Source of the DNA: Candidatus Bipolaricaulis anaerobius
GTDB lineage: Bacteria > Bipolaricaulota > Bipolaricaulia > Bipolaricaulales > Bipolaricaulaceae
Direction of reading: 5' to 3'
Assembly (NCBI RefSeq): GCF_900465355.1
Contig: NZ_LS483254.1
Span: forward strand, 124,001 to 188,000
DNA: 64,000 nt
The notes below the pieces were generated by a model that saw only the letters and a program-made list of their open reading frames with translations, did no database searches and was not told where the DNA came from. A program made the translations under genes and the position numbers. Within the stretch, counting starts at the first letter, position 1, and each line of letters opens with the position of its first letter. This document shows, in pieces, positions 1-9,625 of the stretch.

Positions 1-336
1 AACGTTGCCCCAGAGGAGATCGACGTCCATGACCCGCAGCGCCTCCAGAAGCACGTGGACTTCCATCCCGAGGCCCGGGCGGCCTTGGAGCGCGTCCGGG
101 AGTGGGGGTTCGTGGACGTGTTTCGCCAGCACCACCCGGGCGAGCACGGGCAGTTCACGTTCTGGGACTACCGCGTGCGGGGTGCGTTCGAGCGAAACGT
201 GGGGTGGCGGGTAGACCACATCTGGGCCACGCCGCCCTTGGCGAGGAAGTCGGTTCGGTCCTGGATTGATCGCGAGGCGCGGCAGGCGGAGAAGCCCTCC
301 GATCACACGTTCCTCGCCGCCGAGTTCGCTCTATAA
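1..336 (+). CDS. xthA: Exodeoxyribonuclease III, C-terminal part (5' end outside window)
   Basis: Open from base 1 in frame 1 to TAA at 334-336, giving the last 111 residues of an ExoIII/AP endonuclease of the EEP superfamily, which repairs abasic sites. The first residues read [12 protein letters not shown], matching the N-A-P motif of ExoIII proteins. Near the end [10 protein letters not shown] and EKPSDHTFL match the family's conserved D-H region, where the final SDH histidine is catalytic. The start lies upstream of the window. Identification rests on these motifs alone. Confidence 0.85.
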   Translation, partial: NVAPEEIDVHDPQRLQKHVDFHPEARAALERVREWGFVDVFRQHHPGEHGQFTFWDYRVRGAFERNVGWRVDHIWATPPLARKSVRSWIDREARQAEKPSDHTFLAAEFAL

Positions 337-421
337 GACCCCCCGCGCCCGGCGGGGATCGCACGCGGCGTTCCCCCCACTCCCCCCGGCCGTGGTAGGA
401 TTCGGGTGGAGGTGATCCACG

Positions 422-796
422 GTGAAGGAGTTCTCATTCATCCTCGGGAACAACCCAGGGGCCCTCGCCGAGATCTCGGAGGAGTTGGGGGCGGAGCACG
501 TGAACCTGGAGGCGGTCGCTGGCCTGACCGTCCTCGATGAGGGCGTGATCTCGATCGTGACCGACAACGCCGACAAGACGCGCAAGGTCCTGCGCGCCAA
601 GGGGGTCGAGTTCGAGGAGAGGGAGGCGCTGGTGATGGCCCTGCCCCATCAACCGGGGCAGCTCGCCTCGATCCTCAGCCGGCTCGCCGATGAGGGGATC
701 AACGTCCTCTCCTGCTACTGCACCGTGGAGAAGAACCAGATCGTGCTCACCGTAGACCAGGTGGACCGGGCGAAGGCCATCTTCCGCATCCCCTGA
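422..796 (+). CDS. Tandem ACT-domain protein
   Basis: A 124-residue protein made of two ACT domains (about 1-65 and 70-124). Each opens with the typical beta strand and glycine turn (FSFILGNNPGALAEI; VMALPHQPGQLASIL). Stand-alone double ACT proteins bind amino acids and are regulatory; the ligand cannot be read here. The GTG start at 422 sits five bases after a perfect anti-16S ribosome site (GGAGGTGAT, 408-416), which fixes the start. It is followed by the Mut7-C gene about 20 bases downstream, so the two are probably cotranscribed. Confidence 0.85.
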   Translation: MKEFSFILGNNPGALAEISEELGAEHVNLEAVAGLTVLDEGVISIVTDNADKTRKVLRAKGVEFEEREALVMALPHQPGQLASILSRLADEGINVLSCYCTVEKNQIVLTVDQVDRAKAIFRIP

Positions 797-816
797 CCGG
801 GATAGATGAGCGAGCC

Positions 817-1578
817 GTGCCCAGTGCCTCCGTCCGCATGTACGGGGAGCTGAACGATTTCCTCCCGCCGGGATGGCGCCAGGAGGCGATCGCCTACACC
901 TTCCAGGGGACCCCGGCGGTCAAGGACGTGATCGAGTCCCTCGGCGTCCCTCACGTCGAGGTGGAGCTCGTGCTCCTCAACGGCGAGTCGGTGGACCTCG
1001 CAGCGCGGCTCGGCCTGGGCGACCGGCTGGCCGTGTACCCGAAGTTCGAGAGCCTCGATGTGACGGGGCTCCTCGCGGTGCGGCGGGAGCCCCTCCGCCG
1101 GATCGCGTTCCTCCTCGATGGCCACCTCGGGAAGCTCGCTCGGTACCTGCGGCTACTCGGGTTCGACGCCGCCCACGCCAATGGGTTCCCGGACGAGGAG
1201 CTCGTCGCGGCGGCATCCCGCGAGGAGCGGATCGTCCTCACCCGCGACCGGGCGCTCCTCAAGCGCAGCGTCGTCACCCATGGGTACTGGGTGCGGTCCA
1301 CGGACCCCATCGAACAAGCGCGGGAGGTCGTGCGACGGTTCGACCTCGCAGGCCACGTGCGCCCGTTCACGCGGTGCCTGGTCTGCGGCGGCCCCCTCGC
1401 TCCGGTGGCCAAGGAGGAAGTCGTGGAGCGGATCCCCCCCCGCGTGGCCGCGTGGCGGGACGACTACCTGCGGTGTACTGGCTGCGGGAAGCTCTACTGG
1501 GAGGGGACCCACCACCCCCGGCTCCGGGCGACGGTGGATCGGATCCTGGAGGGAAGCGCAGTCAGTGGTCCAGGTTGA
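817..1578 (+). CDS. Mut7-C RNase-domain protein with N-terminal ubiquitin-like domain
   Basis: A 253-residue protein. Residues 1-80 look like the ubiquitin/ThiS-like Mut7-C N-terminal domain. Residues from about 92 form the Mut7-C PIN-like domain, with acidic residues in FLLDGHLGKLARYLR and LTRDRALLKR. Two CxxC pairs (CLVC and CTGC) near the C-terminus form a zinc ribbon. Named by family; an RNase activity is inferred from the fold, and the substrate is unknown. The GTG start at 817 follows the ACT gene closely. The last 17 bases overlap the convergent GNAT gene. Confidence 0.85.
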   Translation: MPSASVRMYGELNDFLPPGWRQEAIAYTFQGTPAVKDVIESLGVPHVEVELVLLNGESVDLAARLGLGDRLAVYPKFESLDVTGLLAVRREPLRRIAFLLDGHLGKLARYLRLLGFDAAHANGFPDEELVAAASREERIVLTRDRALLKRSVVTHGYWVRSTDPIEQAREVVRRFDLAGHVRPFTRCLVCGGPLAPVAKEEVVERIPPRVAAWRDDYLRCTGCGKLYWEGTHHPRLRATVDRILEGSAVSGPG

Positions 1579-2110
1579 GGCGGAGGAGGGGGAACTCCGG
1601 ATCGTCCCGGAGGATCTGGAACCCGTGGCGGAGGTAGAACGCAGCGGGACCGGACGGGTTCTCCGCGCTCTCTTTCCGGGCAAACGTCTCCAGCGTGCTC
1701 AACCCTCGGCTACGTAGCTCGCGCAGGATGTCCTGGAGGAGGAGGCTCCCCCAGCCGCGTCCGCGGTGGGCGCGAGACGGGAAGAACAGGCACGCCAGGA
1801 ACACGGCGTCGTCGCTCACCGGCCCCGCTGGGCAGGATCGCGCGTTGGGGAAGAAGCTCGGGGGACCGTACTGGGCGTAGCCCACGGCCTGGCCGTCGGC
1901 ATAGAGGAGGCGGCCGCACTCCCCGAACTCCGCCCGCACCCGGCGGACCCAGGCGAGCTTCCGTTGGAAGGCCTCCGCTCGGTTCCCCGCCTTGGGATCA
2001 GCCCAGAGCTCAGGGTGTTCCCAATACAAGCAGTACTTGCAGCTCCACGGGGGAGCGTCCCACTCCGGCGCTCCGGCAAGGTTGTCCTCTACAAGCGGAA
2101 GAGCAGTCAT
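1562..2110 (-). CDS. GNAT-family N-acetyltransferase
   Basis: A 182-residue protein with a GNAT fold. The acetyl-CoA loop is seen as RAHRGRGWGSLLL, and the C-terminal part as AFYLRHGFQIL, the usual beta5/beta6 signature. The N-terminal 60 residues hold a short Cys/Trp-rich stretch (WSCKYCLYWEHP) typical of a GNAT subgroup often found in anaerobes. The acceptor substrate is unknown. Its 3' end overlaps the Mut7-C gene tail-to-tail. The left end of an IS3 element lies only about 25 bases upstream of its ATG, so its native promoter may have been displaced. Confidence 0.8.
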   Translation of the reverse strand: MTALPLVEDNLAGAPEWDAPPWSCKYCLYWEHPELWADPKAGNRAEAFQRKLAWVRRVRAEFGECGRLLYADGQAVGYAQYGPPSFFPNARSCPAGPVSDDAVFLACLFFPSRAHRGRGWGSLLLQDILRELRSRGLSTLETFARKESAENPSGPAAFYLRHGFQILRDDPEFPLLRLNLDH

Positions 2111-2202
2111 GTCTTGAGGGAGTCAGTATTCCACCTGGACTTTCCCCGCTTCGGTGGACAGTCTAGCGCTTGACGCCCACGCTGTCTGCCTGACCGTGGT
2201 CG

Positions 2203-3109
2203 TCATCCGTGACCCCTGTATTCCACTGACCCTACACCAACGGGTTCTCCCGTCTCCTCAGCAACGCTCCCTTCCCGGTGGTACCTCCGTTCGTACCCCG
2301 TCGGGGTCTCGTACCCCAACGCCGAGTGCCGTCGGTGCGGGTTGTACCACCCCTCGATGAACGCGAACACCTCCCGTCGCCCCTCATCCCGGGTTTCAAA
2401 CCTCTGGCGATCGAGAAGCTCGCACTCCAGGGTTGCAGAGAAGCTCTCACAGAGCGCGTTGTCGTGGCAGTCTCCCACGGATCCCATCGACGGCCGGATC
2501 CCGGCCTCCCGGCACCTCTTCCCGAACGCAACGGCCGTGTACTGGCTCCCGTGGTCGGAGTGATGGATCACTTCCCGCGGCTGGCGTTGCCCGATCGCCA
2601 TGTTCAGGGCCTTGAGCACGAGTTCCGTCCGCAGAGGCGCCTCCATCGCCCACCCCACCACCCGCCGGCTGAACGCATCCACCACCGCCGCTAGGTACAG
2701 GGTCCCTTCCCCGGTCGGGATGTACTCGATGTCCGCGACCCACAGCCGGTCCGGCGCCTCGCTGGTGAACTCCCGCTTCACCAGGTCCGGGGCCGGCTGC
2801 GCCTCCGGATCCCTCTTCGTCGTCCCCCGGCGCCGACGCCGGCTGGTGCCCGCCAGCCTCCCGCATCAGGCGAGCCACGCGCTTGCGCCCCACTCGGATC
2901 CCTTGCGCCCTGAGCTTCGCATGGATCCGTGGTGCGCCGTACGTCCCACGGCTGCGGGCATGGATCGCCTCGATCCGTTCCCGAAGCCGCACGTCCTCCC
3001 GCGCCTGCCGCGACGGGAACCTTCCCATCCACGCGTAGTACCCACTGGTGGAGACCTCCAGCACGCGGCACATCGTGGCCACCGGATAGCGAACCTGGTG
3101 TGCGCTCAT
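2203..3109 (-). pseudogene. IS3-family transposase OrfB, frameshifted
   Basis: Two overlapping reading frames together make one rve-type DDE transposase. The N-terminal half (from 3109, MSAHQVRYPVATMCRVLEVS) carries the HTH_21 region. The C-terminal half (2203 to about 2850, another frame) carries the catalytic domain: D in WVADIEY, D in HHSDHGSQYT, E in NALCESFSA. The shift lies near 2850-2856, just after MREAG. Comparison with the usual family sequence suggests loss of a few bases within a GGC/CTGGC run. With the frame broken inside the gene, no full transposase can be made unless an unusual second frameshift occurs. Confidence 0.85.
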
Positions 3110-3417
3110 GAACTCGTAGACCCGGGTGGTACCGAGCCGGTCTCCCGAGCGAACCAGGCCGCGGCTTTTGCCAAGATCTCCCGCTCCAGGCGGAGCTGTC
3201 GGTTCTCACGGCGCAGCCGGCGCAGCTCTTCTCGCTCCCCCGTCGTCATCCCCGAAGGGTCGCGGCCCTCATCGCGGTCCGCCTGCTTCACCCAACCCCG
3301 GATCGTCTCGTAGGACGGCTCGAACTCGCGGGATAGCTCCCGCGCTGCCCGTCCTGCCCGCACCAACTCCATCTCTCGCCGGAACTCCGGCGGGTGCGGC
3401 GGACGTGTCCTCGGCAT
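3106..3417 (-). CDS. IS3-family transposase OrfA
   Basis: Small HTH protein (about 103 residues from the MPRTRP start at 3417; the frame stays open to 3453). It has the IS3 OrfA layout: an N-terminal helix-turn-helix (YETIRGWVKQAD) followed by a leucine-zipper helix (LRRLRRENRQLRLEREILAKAA). Its TGA overlaps the orfB ATG as ATGA at 3106-3109. This ORF appears intact, but its orfB partner is not. Confidence 0.85.
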   Translation of the reverse strand: MPRTRPPHPPEFRREMELVRAGRAARELSREFEPSYETIRGWVKQADRDEGRDPSGMTTGEREELRRLRRENRQLRLEREILAKAAAWFARETGSVPPGSTSS

Positions 3418-3495
3418 CGTCAACATCTCCCATGCAAGCCTAAGGGTGTCCACGAAACCGGGTCAACTCCATAGCTACAGCTCCCTCCTAACCCA

Positions 3496-3501
3496 TATAA
3501 T
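3496..3501 (+). promoter_or_regulatory. Candidate -10 box for the three-gene GHKL cluster
   Basis: A perfect TATAAT lies 53 bases before the ATG of the first gene of the cluster, just outside the right end of the IS3 element. No good -35 is present at 17 bases (AGCTAC) and no extended -10 is seen. It is therefore a candidate core only. If real, the cluster has its own promoter. Confidence 0.45.
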
Positions 3502-3554
3502 GGTGTCAACCCACGGCGGGTCCCGAGCAACAGGCACCGCGGGGGGGGCGGACT

Positions 3555-4298
3555 ATGAAGGCAGAAGGCAACAGGAGCGCGAAGCACTCGTCCAAGAATA
3601 GGAGAGCTATTCGTGGCGTCAATGGGACACCGAGTCGAGCAGAATCGAAGGCCCGTGTTGGCGACTCCGTTCCGGCTGTGGGCCCGGAAGTGAAGGCTCT
3701 CCGTCCCAGATCACCTAGCGGGGACTTCTCGAGTCACGAGCTTGTTACCCTTGCAGTCTATCTTCTTGGGGGAGGCTCACATGCTGTCGATACCGAGGAT
3801 GTTGCTGTCAAGGTGAACGAGCTCGCTCCCGGCAAGTTTGTGTGGAAGCGTTACCCTGCCCAGATAAACCTTGAGATCGTCCGCGTCTACCTCTCTGACG
3901 CAAAGAAACAATCTAAGGGCGCCTATCTGACGGGGTCCGGTACTAATGGATGGCGGATCACCCGGCGGGGGCTGGAGTTCGCTCGGAGACGAATCGGTGA
4001 GCTGCAAGGCGAAGGCGCGCCTCAGTCAGTCGCCAGGCAGCGAGATGGGCGATGGCGGTCGCGCGAAAGGAAGCGATTGCTTGCATCAGATGCCTACGCT
4101 CGCTTCAGGACCGGCGGCGCGAGTGCTGTCAGTCGACAGGACGCAGAGAGGTTCTTCCGTGTTGACGAGTATGTAACTGGACCTGCTCGGGAGACGAAGG
4201 TGGCTCGCATCTTAGAAGCCTTTGGAGATGATCCCAGGCTAGGTAAGGTTGTGCGGGCAGTGGCAATCCTTCTTGAGGGGGCGATGAGCGATGGTTGA
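3555..4298 (+). CDS. Uncharacterised winged-helix-like protein, first gene of the GHKL cluster
   Basis: A 247-residue protein I do not recognise by name. The first 55 residues are basic and low-complexity, probably disordered. Residues 60-145 look like a compact helical/winged-helix unit (HELVTLAVYLLGG, then YLTGSGTNGWRITRRGLEFA). The C-terminal 100 residues are rich in Arg, with RERKRLLASDAYARF and a closing helix. The ATG at 3555 follows a G-rich ribosome site. The gene overlaps the next one by 8 bases, so the two are translationally coupled. Base composition looks lower in GC than the flanking housekeeping genes, which suggests transfer. A DNA-binding or adaptor role is inference. Confidence 0.8.
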   Translation: MKAEGNRSAKHSSKNRRAIRGVNGTPSRAESKARVGDSVPAVGPEVKALRPRSPSGDFSSHELVTLAVYLLGGGSHAVDTEDVAVKVNELAPGKFVWKRYPAQINLEIVRVYLSDAKKQSKGAYLTGSGTNGWRITRRGLEFARRRIGELQGEGAPQSVARQRDGRWRSRERKRLLASDAYARFRTGGASAVSRQDAERFFRVDEYVTGPARETKVARILEAFGDDPRLGKVVRAVAILLEGAMSDG

Positions 4299-5940
4299 CG
4301 GAACACAGCACCTTCTTGTTAGGTCCCATGTCGCACGAGATCTCCTTCAGAACGCAGCGCTGTTCAAGACCGACAAGCTCGTGGTCTGGGAGTACGTCTC
4401 CAACGGGCTGGAGTACGTTGATCCGGTGGTGAACCCGGTCGTCCGGGTGGAACTGGATAGTCGTTCGAAGCGTATCACAGTACAGGACAACGGAAGGGGG
4501 ATGGACTGGGCGGGGCTTGAGAACTTCTTCCTGATGCACGGAGAGAACGTTGATCGCAAGCTAGGTAGGCCCGGCCGTGGTCGGTTCGGGACAGGCAAAT
4601 CTGCAGCCTTTGGAATAGCAGATGTCTTGCGAGTGACCTCTGTACGAAATGGTCGGTGCTCAAAAGTCGAGTTGCGGCGAAAGGACATTGAAGCTCATAA
4701 CGGTGAAGGCCCGATCCCTGTGAACGTGCTAGAGAGGGACAAACCCGTATCAGAACCTAATGGCACGGTTGTGGAGATAGAGAGTATCCACCTCCAAGCG
4801 CTGGACCAACCTGCGATTATCCGCTACATTGAACGGCAGATTGCACGGTGGCCACGCAATGTGACTGTAATCGTCAACGGCCAGGTGTGCTCTGTTCAGG
4901 AACCAGCTGCCTGCAGGGAGTACATCTTCAAGCCGACTGGTTCTCTGCTCCAAAGACTTGGCGATGTCCAGCTCGTTGTGAAGGTGTCGAAGACACCCCT
5001 AGATGAAGAGCAGCGAGGGATAGCGGTCTATTCCAAGGGGGTTCTTCACGAAACAACACTGGGTGGCAATGAGAATCGCGAGATGTCGCAGTACATCTTT
5101 GGCTTGCTTGATGTACCGGCGCTGGATGATGATCGGTCACCGATACCCGCCTTTGATCTGAGTCGCTCCATGCGGCTGAACCCCAACAACGAACTCGTCC
5201 AATCCATCCATGCCTTCATTGGACAGAAGGTCGACGAAGTCCGAAGAGAACTTGTGGAAGAGGAGAAAAAGAGGAGAAGAAGCGAGGAGGCCCGCACCCT
5301 TGCCCGCCGGGCGGATGAGATTGCGAGAGTCATCAACCAGGATTTCCAGGAGTTTCTTGAGCGGGTGGCGCGCATTCGCTCCCTCGGGCATGGAGTCCCG
5401 GAACGCACTGGTCAGCAGGCGCGGTCCGGGAGCGACCAGAGAGATTTGGTCATTGGCGGGGATCTGCCCGCTCAGGTGATTGCCTCGACCGGCGGCCTTG
5501 GTGCAAGTGGTGAGGGTGGAAATCGTGGTGGGACCCCTAGGAGTATCAACCCAGAAGTAGCTCCCGGTGACGCAAACAGCGAGGTAAGGGGACGACCTGC
5601 TGGAGGACGTGGGAACCGTTTTGGTGTGTCCACCGGGGGGTTCAGGGTCGAGTTTCAGAGGATGGGACCGGAAGAGCGCCGCGCTCATTGCCTTACAGAC
5701 AGCCGGGTGATCTACGTCAACCTCGATCACCCTCAGATCGTGGCTGCCCGTGAGGGTAACAACATTAACGACCCTGGCTTCCTGCGGCTTGTAACGGAGG
5801 TTGCCTTCACGGAATACGCGATAGCGCTTGCGCATGAGCTTGCCAGTCGGGGTGAGTTTATCGATTTCACAGACCCAGCGGTACATATCCGCGAGACCCT
5901 CAACCGAGTTGCCCGACGAGGAGCAGCTTTGTACTCCTAA
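4291..5940 (+). CDS. GHKL (MORC/Hsp90-like) ATPase
   Basis: A 549-residue protein with a GHKL ATP-binding domain at the N-terminus. The N-box has E34 and N38 (VVWEYVSNGLEYVD), the G1 box is DNGRGM (66-71), and the G2 region is GRFGTGKSAAFG (about 97-108). The GTGKSA form and lack of any sensor or phosphoacceptor region favour a MORC/Hsp90/MutL-type ATPase over a histidine kinase. Residues 310-350 are charged and probably coiled coil. About 370-440 is a Gly/Arg/Asn-rich linker. The last 110 residues form a conserved-looking domain (IYVNLDHPQI, TEYAIALAHELAS). The target is unknown. It sits between a wH-like protein and a sigma/HTH protein in one operon; a role in defence or DNA surveillance is inference. 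Confidence 0.85.
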   Translation: MVDGTQHLLVRSHVARDLLQNAALFKTDKLVVWEYVSNGLEYVDPVVNPVVRVELDSRSKRITVQDNGRGMDWAGLENFFLMHGENVDRKLGRPGRGRFGTGKSAAFGIADVLRVTSVRNGRCSKVELRRKDIEAHNGEGPIPVNVLERDKPVSEPNGTVVEIESIHLQALDQPAIIRYIERQIARWPRNVTVIVNGQVCSVQEPAACREYIFKPTGSLLQRLGDVQLVVKVSKTPLDEEQRGIAVYSKGVLHETTLGGNENREMSQYIFGLLDVPALDDDRSPIPAFDLSRSMRLNPNNELVQSIHAFIGQKVDEVRRELVEEEKKRRRSEEARTLARRADEIARVINQDFQEFLERVARIRSLGHGVPERTGQQARSGSDQRDLVIGGDLPAQVIASTGGLGASGEGGNRGGTPRSINPEVAPGDANSEVRGRPAGGRGNRFGVSTGGFRVEFQRMGPEERRAHCLTDSRVIYVNLDHPQIVAAREGNNINDPGFLRLVTEVAFTEYAIALAHELASRGEFIDFTDPAVHIRETLNRVARRGAALYS

Positions 5941-5951
5941 GGTGATCGGTC

Positions 5952-8174
5952 GTGACCACTGGTCGGTTCCCACGTCGTGGGCAAACGATCGCGCCCGCCC
6001 TCCTAGCAGACATCCTCAGCTGCCGGGCAGGCGACTACGTGTCAGGCCTGCCCCCAGAGGCTGCACAGGAAGTTCTGTCCAGGTTGAGCAAAGAGACTTG
6101 GCAGAGGTTCCAGCCAACGGTTTGTGTCCTTCTCGGAAAGGCGGTGGTAGCGCGCACCGCGAAGGTGATCTCTGGTGGCTCACCCGAACTCCGAGCGGCT
6201 CTTCTGAAGAGGAGGCTTCCTCAGCTCCCCGGGTCAGTTCACGTGGATGATCTGTCAATAGAGGCAAGAACGCGCGGGGTATTGATGAGAGCCGGGTTGG
6301 GCCAGATCTCCGAGGCCCTAAGCAGAGAGACCGCGGTTGGGGACCTGCTGGACCTGCAGGGTCTTGGAGCACACGGGTTAGTCGACCTGTTGGCCGGTCT
6401 CGATGGCTACCTCGAGGGCGGCCCACGGACCGAGCGCCCAGCTCCCGAATCCTATCTCTTGCGGGCACGCCTCCGTCACCCGCGTCGCGCGTGGCAGAAG
6501 GGACCGCCTCGCAAGAATGAAGGCGACGACCTCTCCGTAACATGCGAGCTCATCCAGCAGGCGTCGTCTCTGTCTGAAGTCACGGCTGATGACCCCCGAT
6601 TTGGCGCGGCGATTCGTTCACTGTGCCCAAGAGCCAGAACCCTCCTCGAGTGCGCCCGAGAGCTAGAGCGTTGTAGTCGTCCAGAGGAGCGGCGATCGTC
6701 ACTCGCTGAACGACTCCTTGAACTTGCTTCACGGCTCGAGAGCGCACAGGCGTCATGTCTTGAGCAAGAACTGAGTGAGATAGCCACAGCCGTGAGTGGG
6801 AGGCGTAGCGGACGGATCACCACAAGGCGCCTCGGCTGGGACGGCAGGGGGGGAACGACTCTGCAGAATCTTGCAGACGAGAATGGAGTCACTCGAGAAC
6901 GGATTCGGCAGATTGTCGCGTCGTCGTGTGAGAGGCTGGCTGGTGTCCGTGTCTACGCACCTGTGCTTGACAAGGCACTCTCACTCGTTCGCGAAACGAT
7001 TCCGTCACCTGCAAAGGCCGTCCAGGAAACCCTTCTGAAGCGTGGGATCACCAGGTGCGCCTTTGACCTCCGCGGCCTCGTGAGTGCTGCCGAGGTACTT
7101 CGACCGACTGTCTCCATCTTGCTGTGTGGCCGACTGATCACTTCCTCTGTCGACCGAGGTGACATTGCGGCGATTGCCAGAGGAGCGCGGCAGGCGGCAT
7201 CGCGGCGGGGTATGGCAACTGTCAAGACCGTGCAGGAGGGCGTGCGGGTCACTACCCAGCGCTTGGTGTCTCCCTCGCTGGTTCAGCACATCCTGCAGGG
7301 GGAGCGGGACCTGCGCTGGCTGGACACTGAGCACCAATGGTTCTGTTTCCGCAGATCCAGCCGCAACGCTGCGGCCACTCACATCAAGAGGATCCTCTCT
7401 CTGGTTCCCAGGATCCATCTTGAAGAGCTTCGGGAAGGAGTGTGCCGCCCTCATCGGATGAGAGGGATGTGGCCCCCTGTAGATGTTCTCAAGGAATTCT
7501 GTGTGGGTCTTCCGTTCTGCACCGTGGATGGCGACTTCGTAGCGCGAACCGTTCCCCTTGACTGGCGGCAGGAGCTGAGCGGACGCGTGACAACGATTGT
7601 CCACATCCTGTTTGAGAATGGCATGGTCATGAGGGTGGACGATCTCGAAGATGAGTGCCTGAAGCGAGGCATGCCGCGCTCAACATTCTGGAGTTACATC
7701 AGTTACTCGCCCGTTCTCCAGAAGTATGCAGACTCTGTGTATGGGATACGTGGCGCTGAGGCAAGTCCTGGTGTGATCCAGGCTTTGATCCGCAAGAGGG
7801 ATCCCCGACGGCATCTGAAGGACTACGGCTGGACTCCGACTGGCGCCGTCTGGATGATGTTTCGAGTCTCAGCGGCCATGTTGCGTTCTGGGGTGCTCCC
7901 GGTGCCATCGGCGATGAGAGACCAGTTAGCAGGGGAGTTCTCCTTGAAGAGCGCCGACGGAGCGACCGTCGGGAGGCTCGTCTCCAAGGCAACAGGGACG
8001 TGGGGCCTTGGGCCACTGTTCCGCCAGCACGGGGCGAGCCCTGGTGACTTCCTATTGCTGACTGTGGATCGACAGAAACGTGAGGCGGTGGCGTGGCTTG
8101 GTGACCGAACCCTCATCAACCAGGTCCTTGCCGCTCTGGGCGCGCCCATCCATGCATCAGAAAGTTCCCCGTGA
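5952..8174 (+). CDS. Large multi-HTH protein: alpha-CTD-like, sigma region 4-like and winged-helix-like segments
   Basis: A 740-residue protein. The GTG start at 5952 lies 11 bases after the ATPase stop, with AAGGTGAT as ribosome site. Residues about 101-153 resemble the helix-hairpin-helix of the RNA polymerase alpha C-terminal domain (AVGDLLDLQGLGAHGLVDLL). Residues 300-332 match a sigma-70 region 4 helix-turn-helix (LQNLADENGVTRERIRQI). Three later segments (about 415-467, 475-532, 545-601) look like winged helices; the last ends KYADSVYGIRG, reminiscent of HARE-HTH modules. No nuclease motif is evident. It probably binds DNA or the transcription machinery. An IS3 element begins 8 bases after its stop. 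Confidence 0.8.
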   Translation: MTTGRFPRRGQTIAPALLADILSCRAGDYVSGLPPEAAQEVLSRLSKETWQRFQPTVCVLLGKAVVARTAKVISGGSPELRAALLKRRLPQLPGSVHVDDLSIEARTRGVLMRAGLGQISEALSRETAVGDLLDLQGLGAHGLVDLLAGLDGYLEGGPRTERPAPESYLLRARLRHPRRAWQKGPPRKNEGDDLSVTCELIQQASSLSEVTADDPRFGAAIRSLCPRARTLLECARELERCSRPEERRSSLAERLLELASRLESAQASCLEQELSEIATAVSGRRSGRITTRRLGWDGRGGTTLQNLADENGVTRERIRQIVASSCERLAGVRVYAPVLDKALSLVRETIPSPAKAVQETLLKRGITRCAFDLRGLVSAAEVLRPTVSILLCGRLITSSVDRGDIAAIARGARQAASRRGMATVKTVQEGVRVTTQRLVSPSLVQHILQGERDLRWLDTEHQWFCFRRSSRNAAATHIKRILSLVPRIHLEELREGVCRPHRMRGMWPPVDVLKEFCVGLPFCTVDGDFVARTVPLDWRQELSGRVTTIVHILFENGMVMRVDDLEDECLKRGMPRSTFWSYISYSPVLQKYADSVYGIRGAEASPGVIQALIRKRDPRRHLKDYGWTPTGAVWMMFRVSAAMLRSGVLPVPSAMRDQLAGEFSLKSADGATVGRLVSKATGTWGLGPLFRQHGASPGDFLLLTVDRQKREAVAWLGDRTLINQVLAALGAPIHASESSP

Positions 8175-8211
8175 TCTGCTGTGAACCGCCCCGGGTTCAC
8201 CGGAGGGTACT

Positions 8212-9440
<1,229 letters not shown>

Positions 9441-9625
9441 GTCCCCATCCTCTCAAGCTGACAGGCCTCCGGCAATCTCGGGGCGGTTCAGCTGGCTTGA
9501 ATGGGGCGAAGGACCCCATTCCGTCTACTCAGCCCGTGCCGTATGGTACCCGCGGCTTCCATCGGAACTTCGTGCTAGAGCGCGCCTGGGCAGGGAACGT
9601 GACATGCGTGAAGCGTGCGCGGGGA

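Larger units (their letters stand above)
2136..3468 (-). mobile_element. IS3-family insertion sequence, degenerate copy
   Basis: About 1.33 kb containing orfA and a broken orfB, both on the minus strand. The ends are approximate: TGGACTTTCCCCGCTTCGGT starting at 2136 pairs imperfectly, with gaps, with the reverse complement of the sequence ending near 3466-3468 (TTGACCCGGTTTCGTGGACA). I could not find a clear target-site duplication. An AAAAG slippery run on the minus strand (plus 3165-3169) is correctly phased to move orfA translation into the orfB frame by -1. Because orfB is frameshifted and the ends have diverged, this copy looks older than the element at 8182-9490 and is unlikely to move by itself. 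Confidence 0.7.

Noticed and set aside
5-214. Many long antisense frames, such as those opposite ddl, mbhH and hypF
   Set aside because: High GC removes stop codons from antisense frames. These lack ribosome sites, start positions and family motifs, while the sense genes are clear.
2778-3209. 143-codon minus-strand frame inside the first IS element
   Set aside because: It is the third frame across the orfA/orfB junction. The in-phase -1 frame from the AAAAG site is the orfB frame instead.
9499-9521. 8-bp hairpin GAATGGGG/CCCCATTC as tlyA operon terminator
   Set aside because: It lies over 100 bases past the tlyA stop and is not followed by a T-run on either strand, so support is too weak to annotate.
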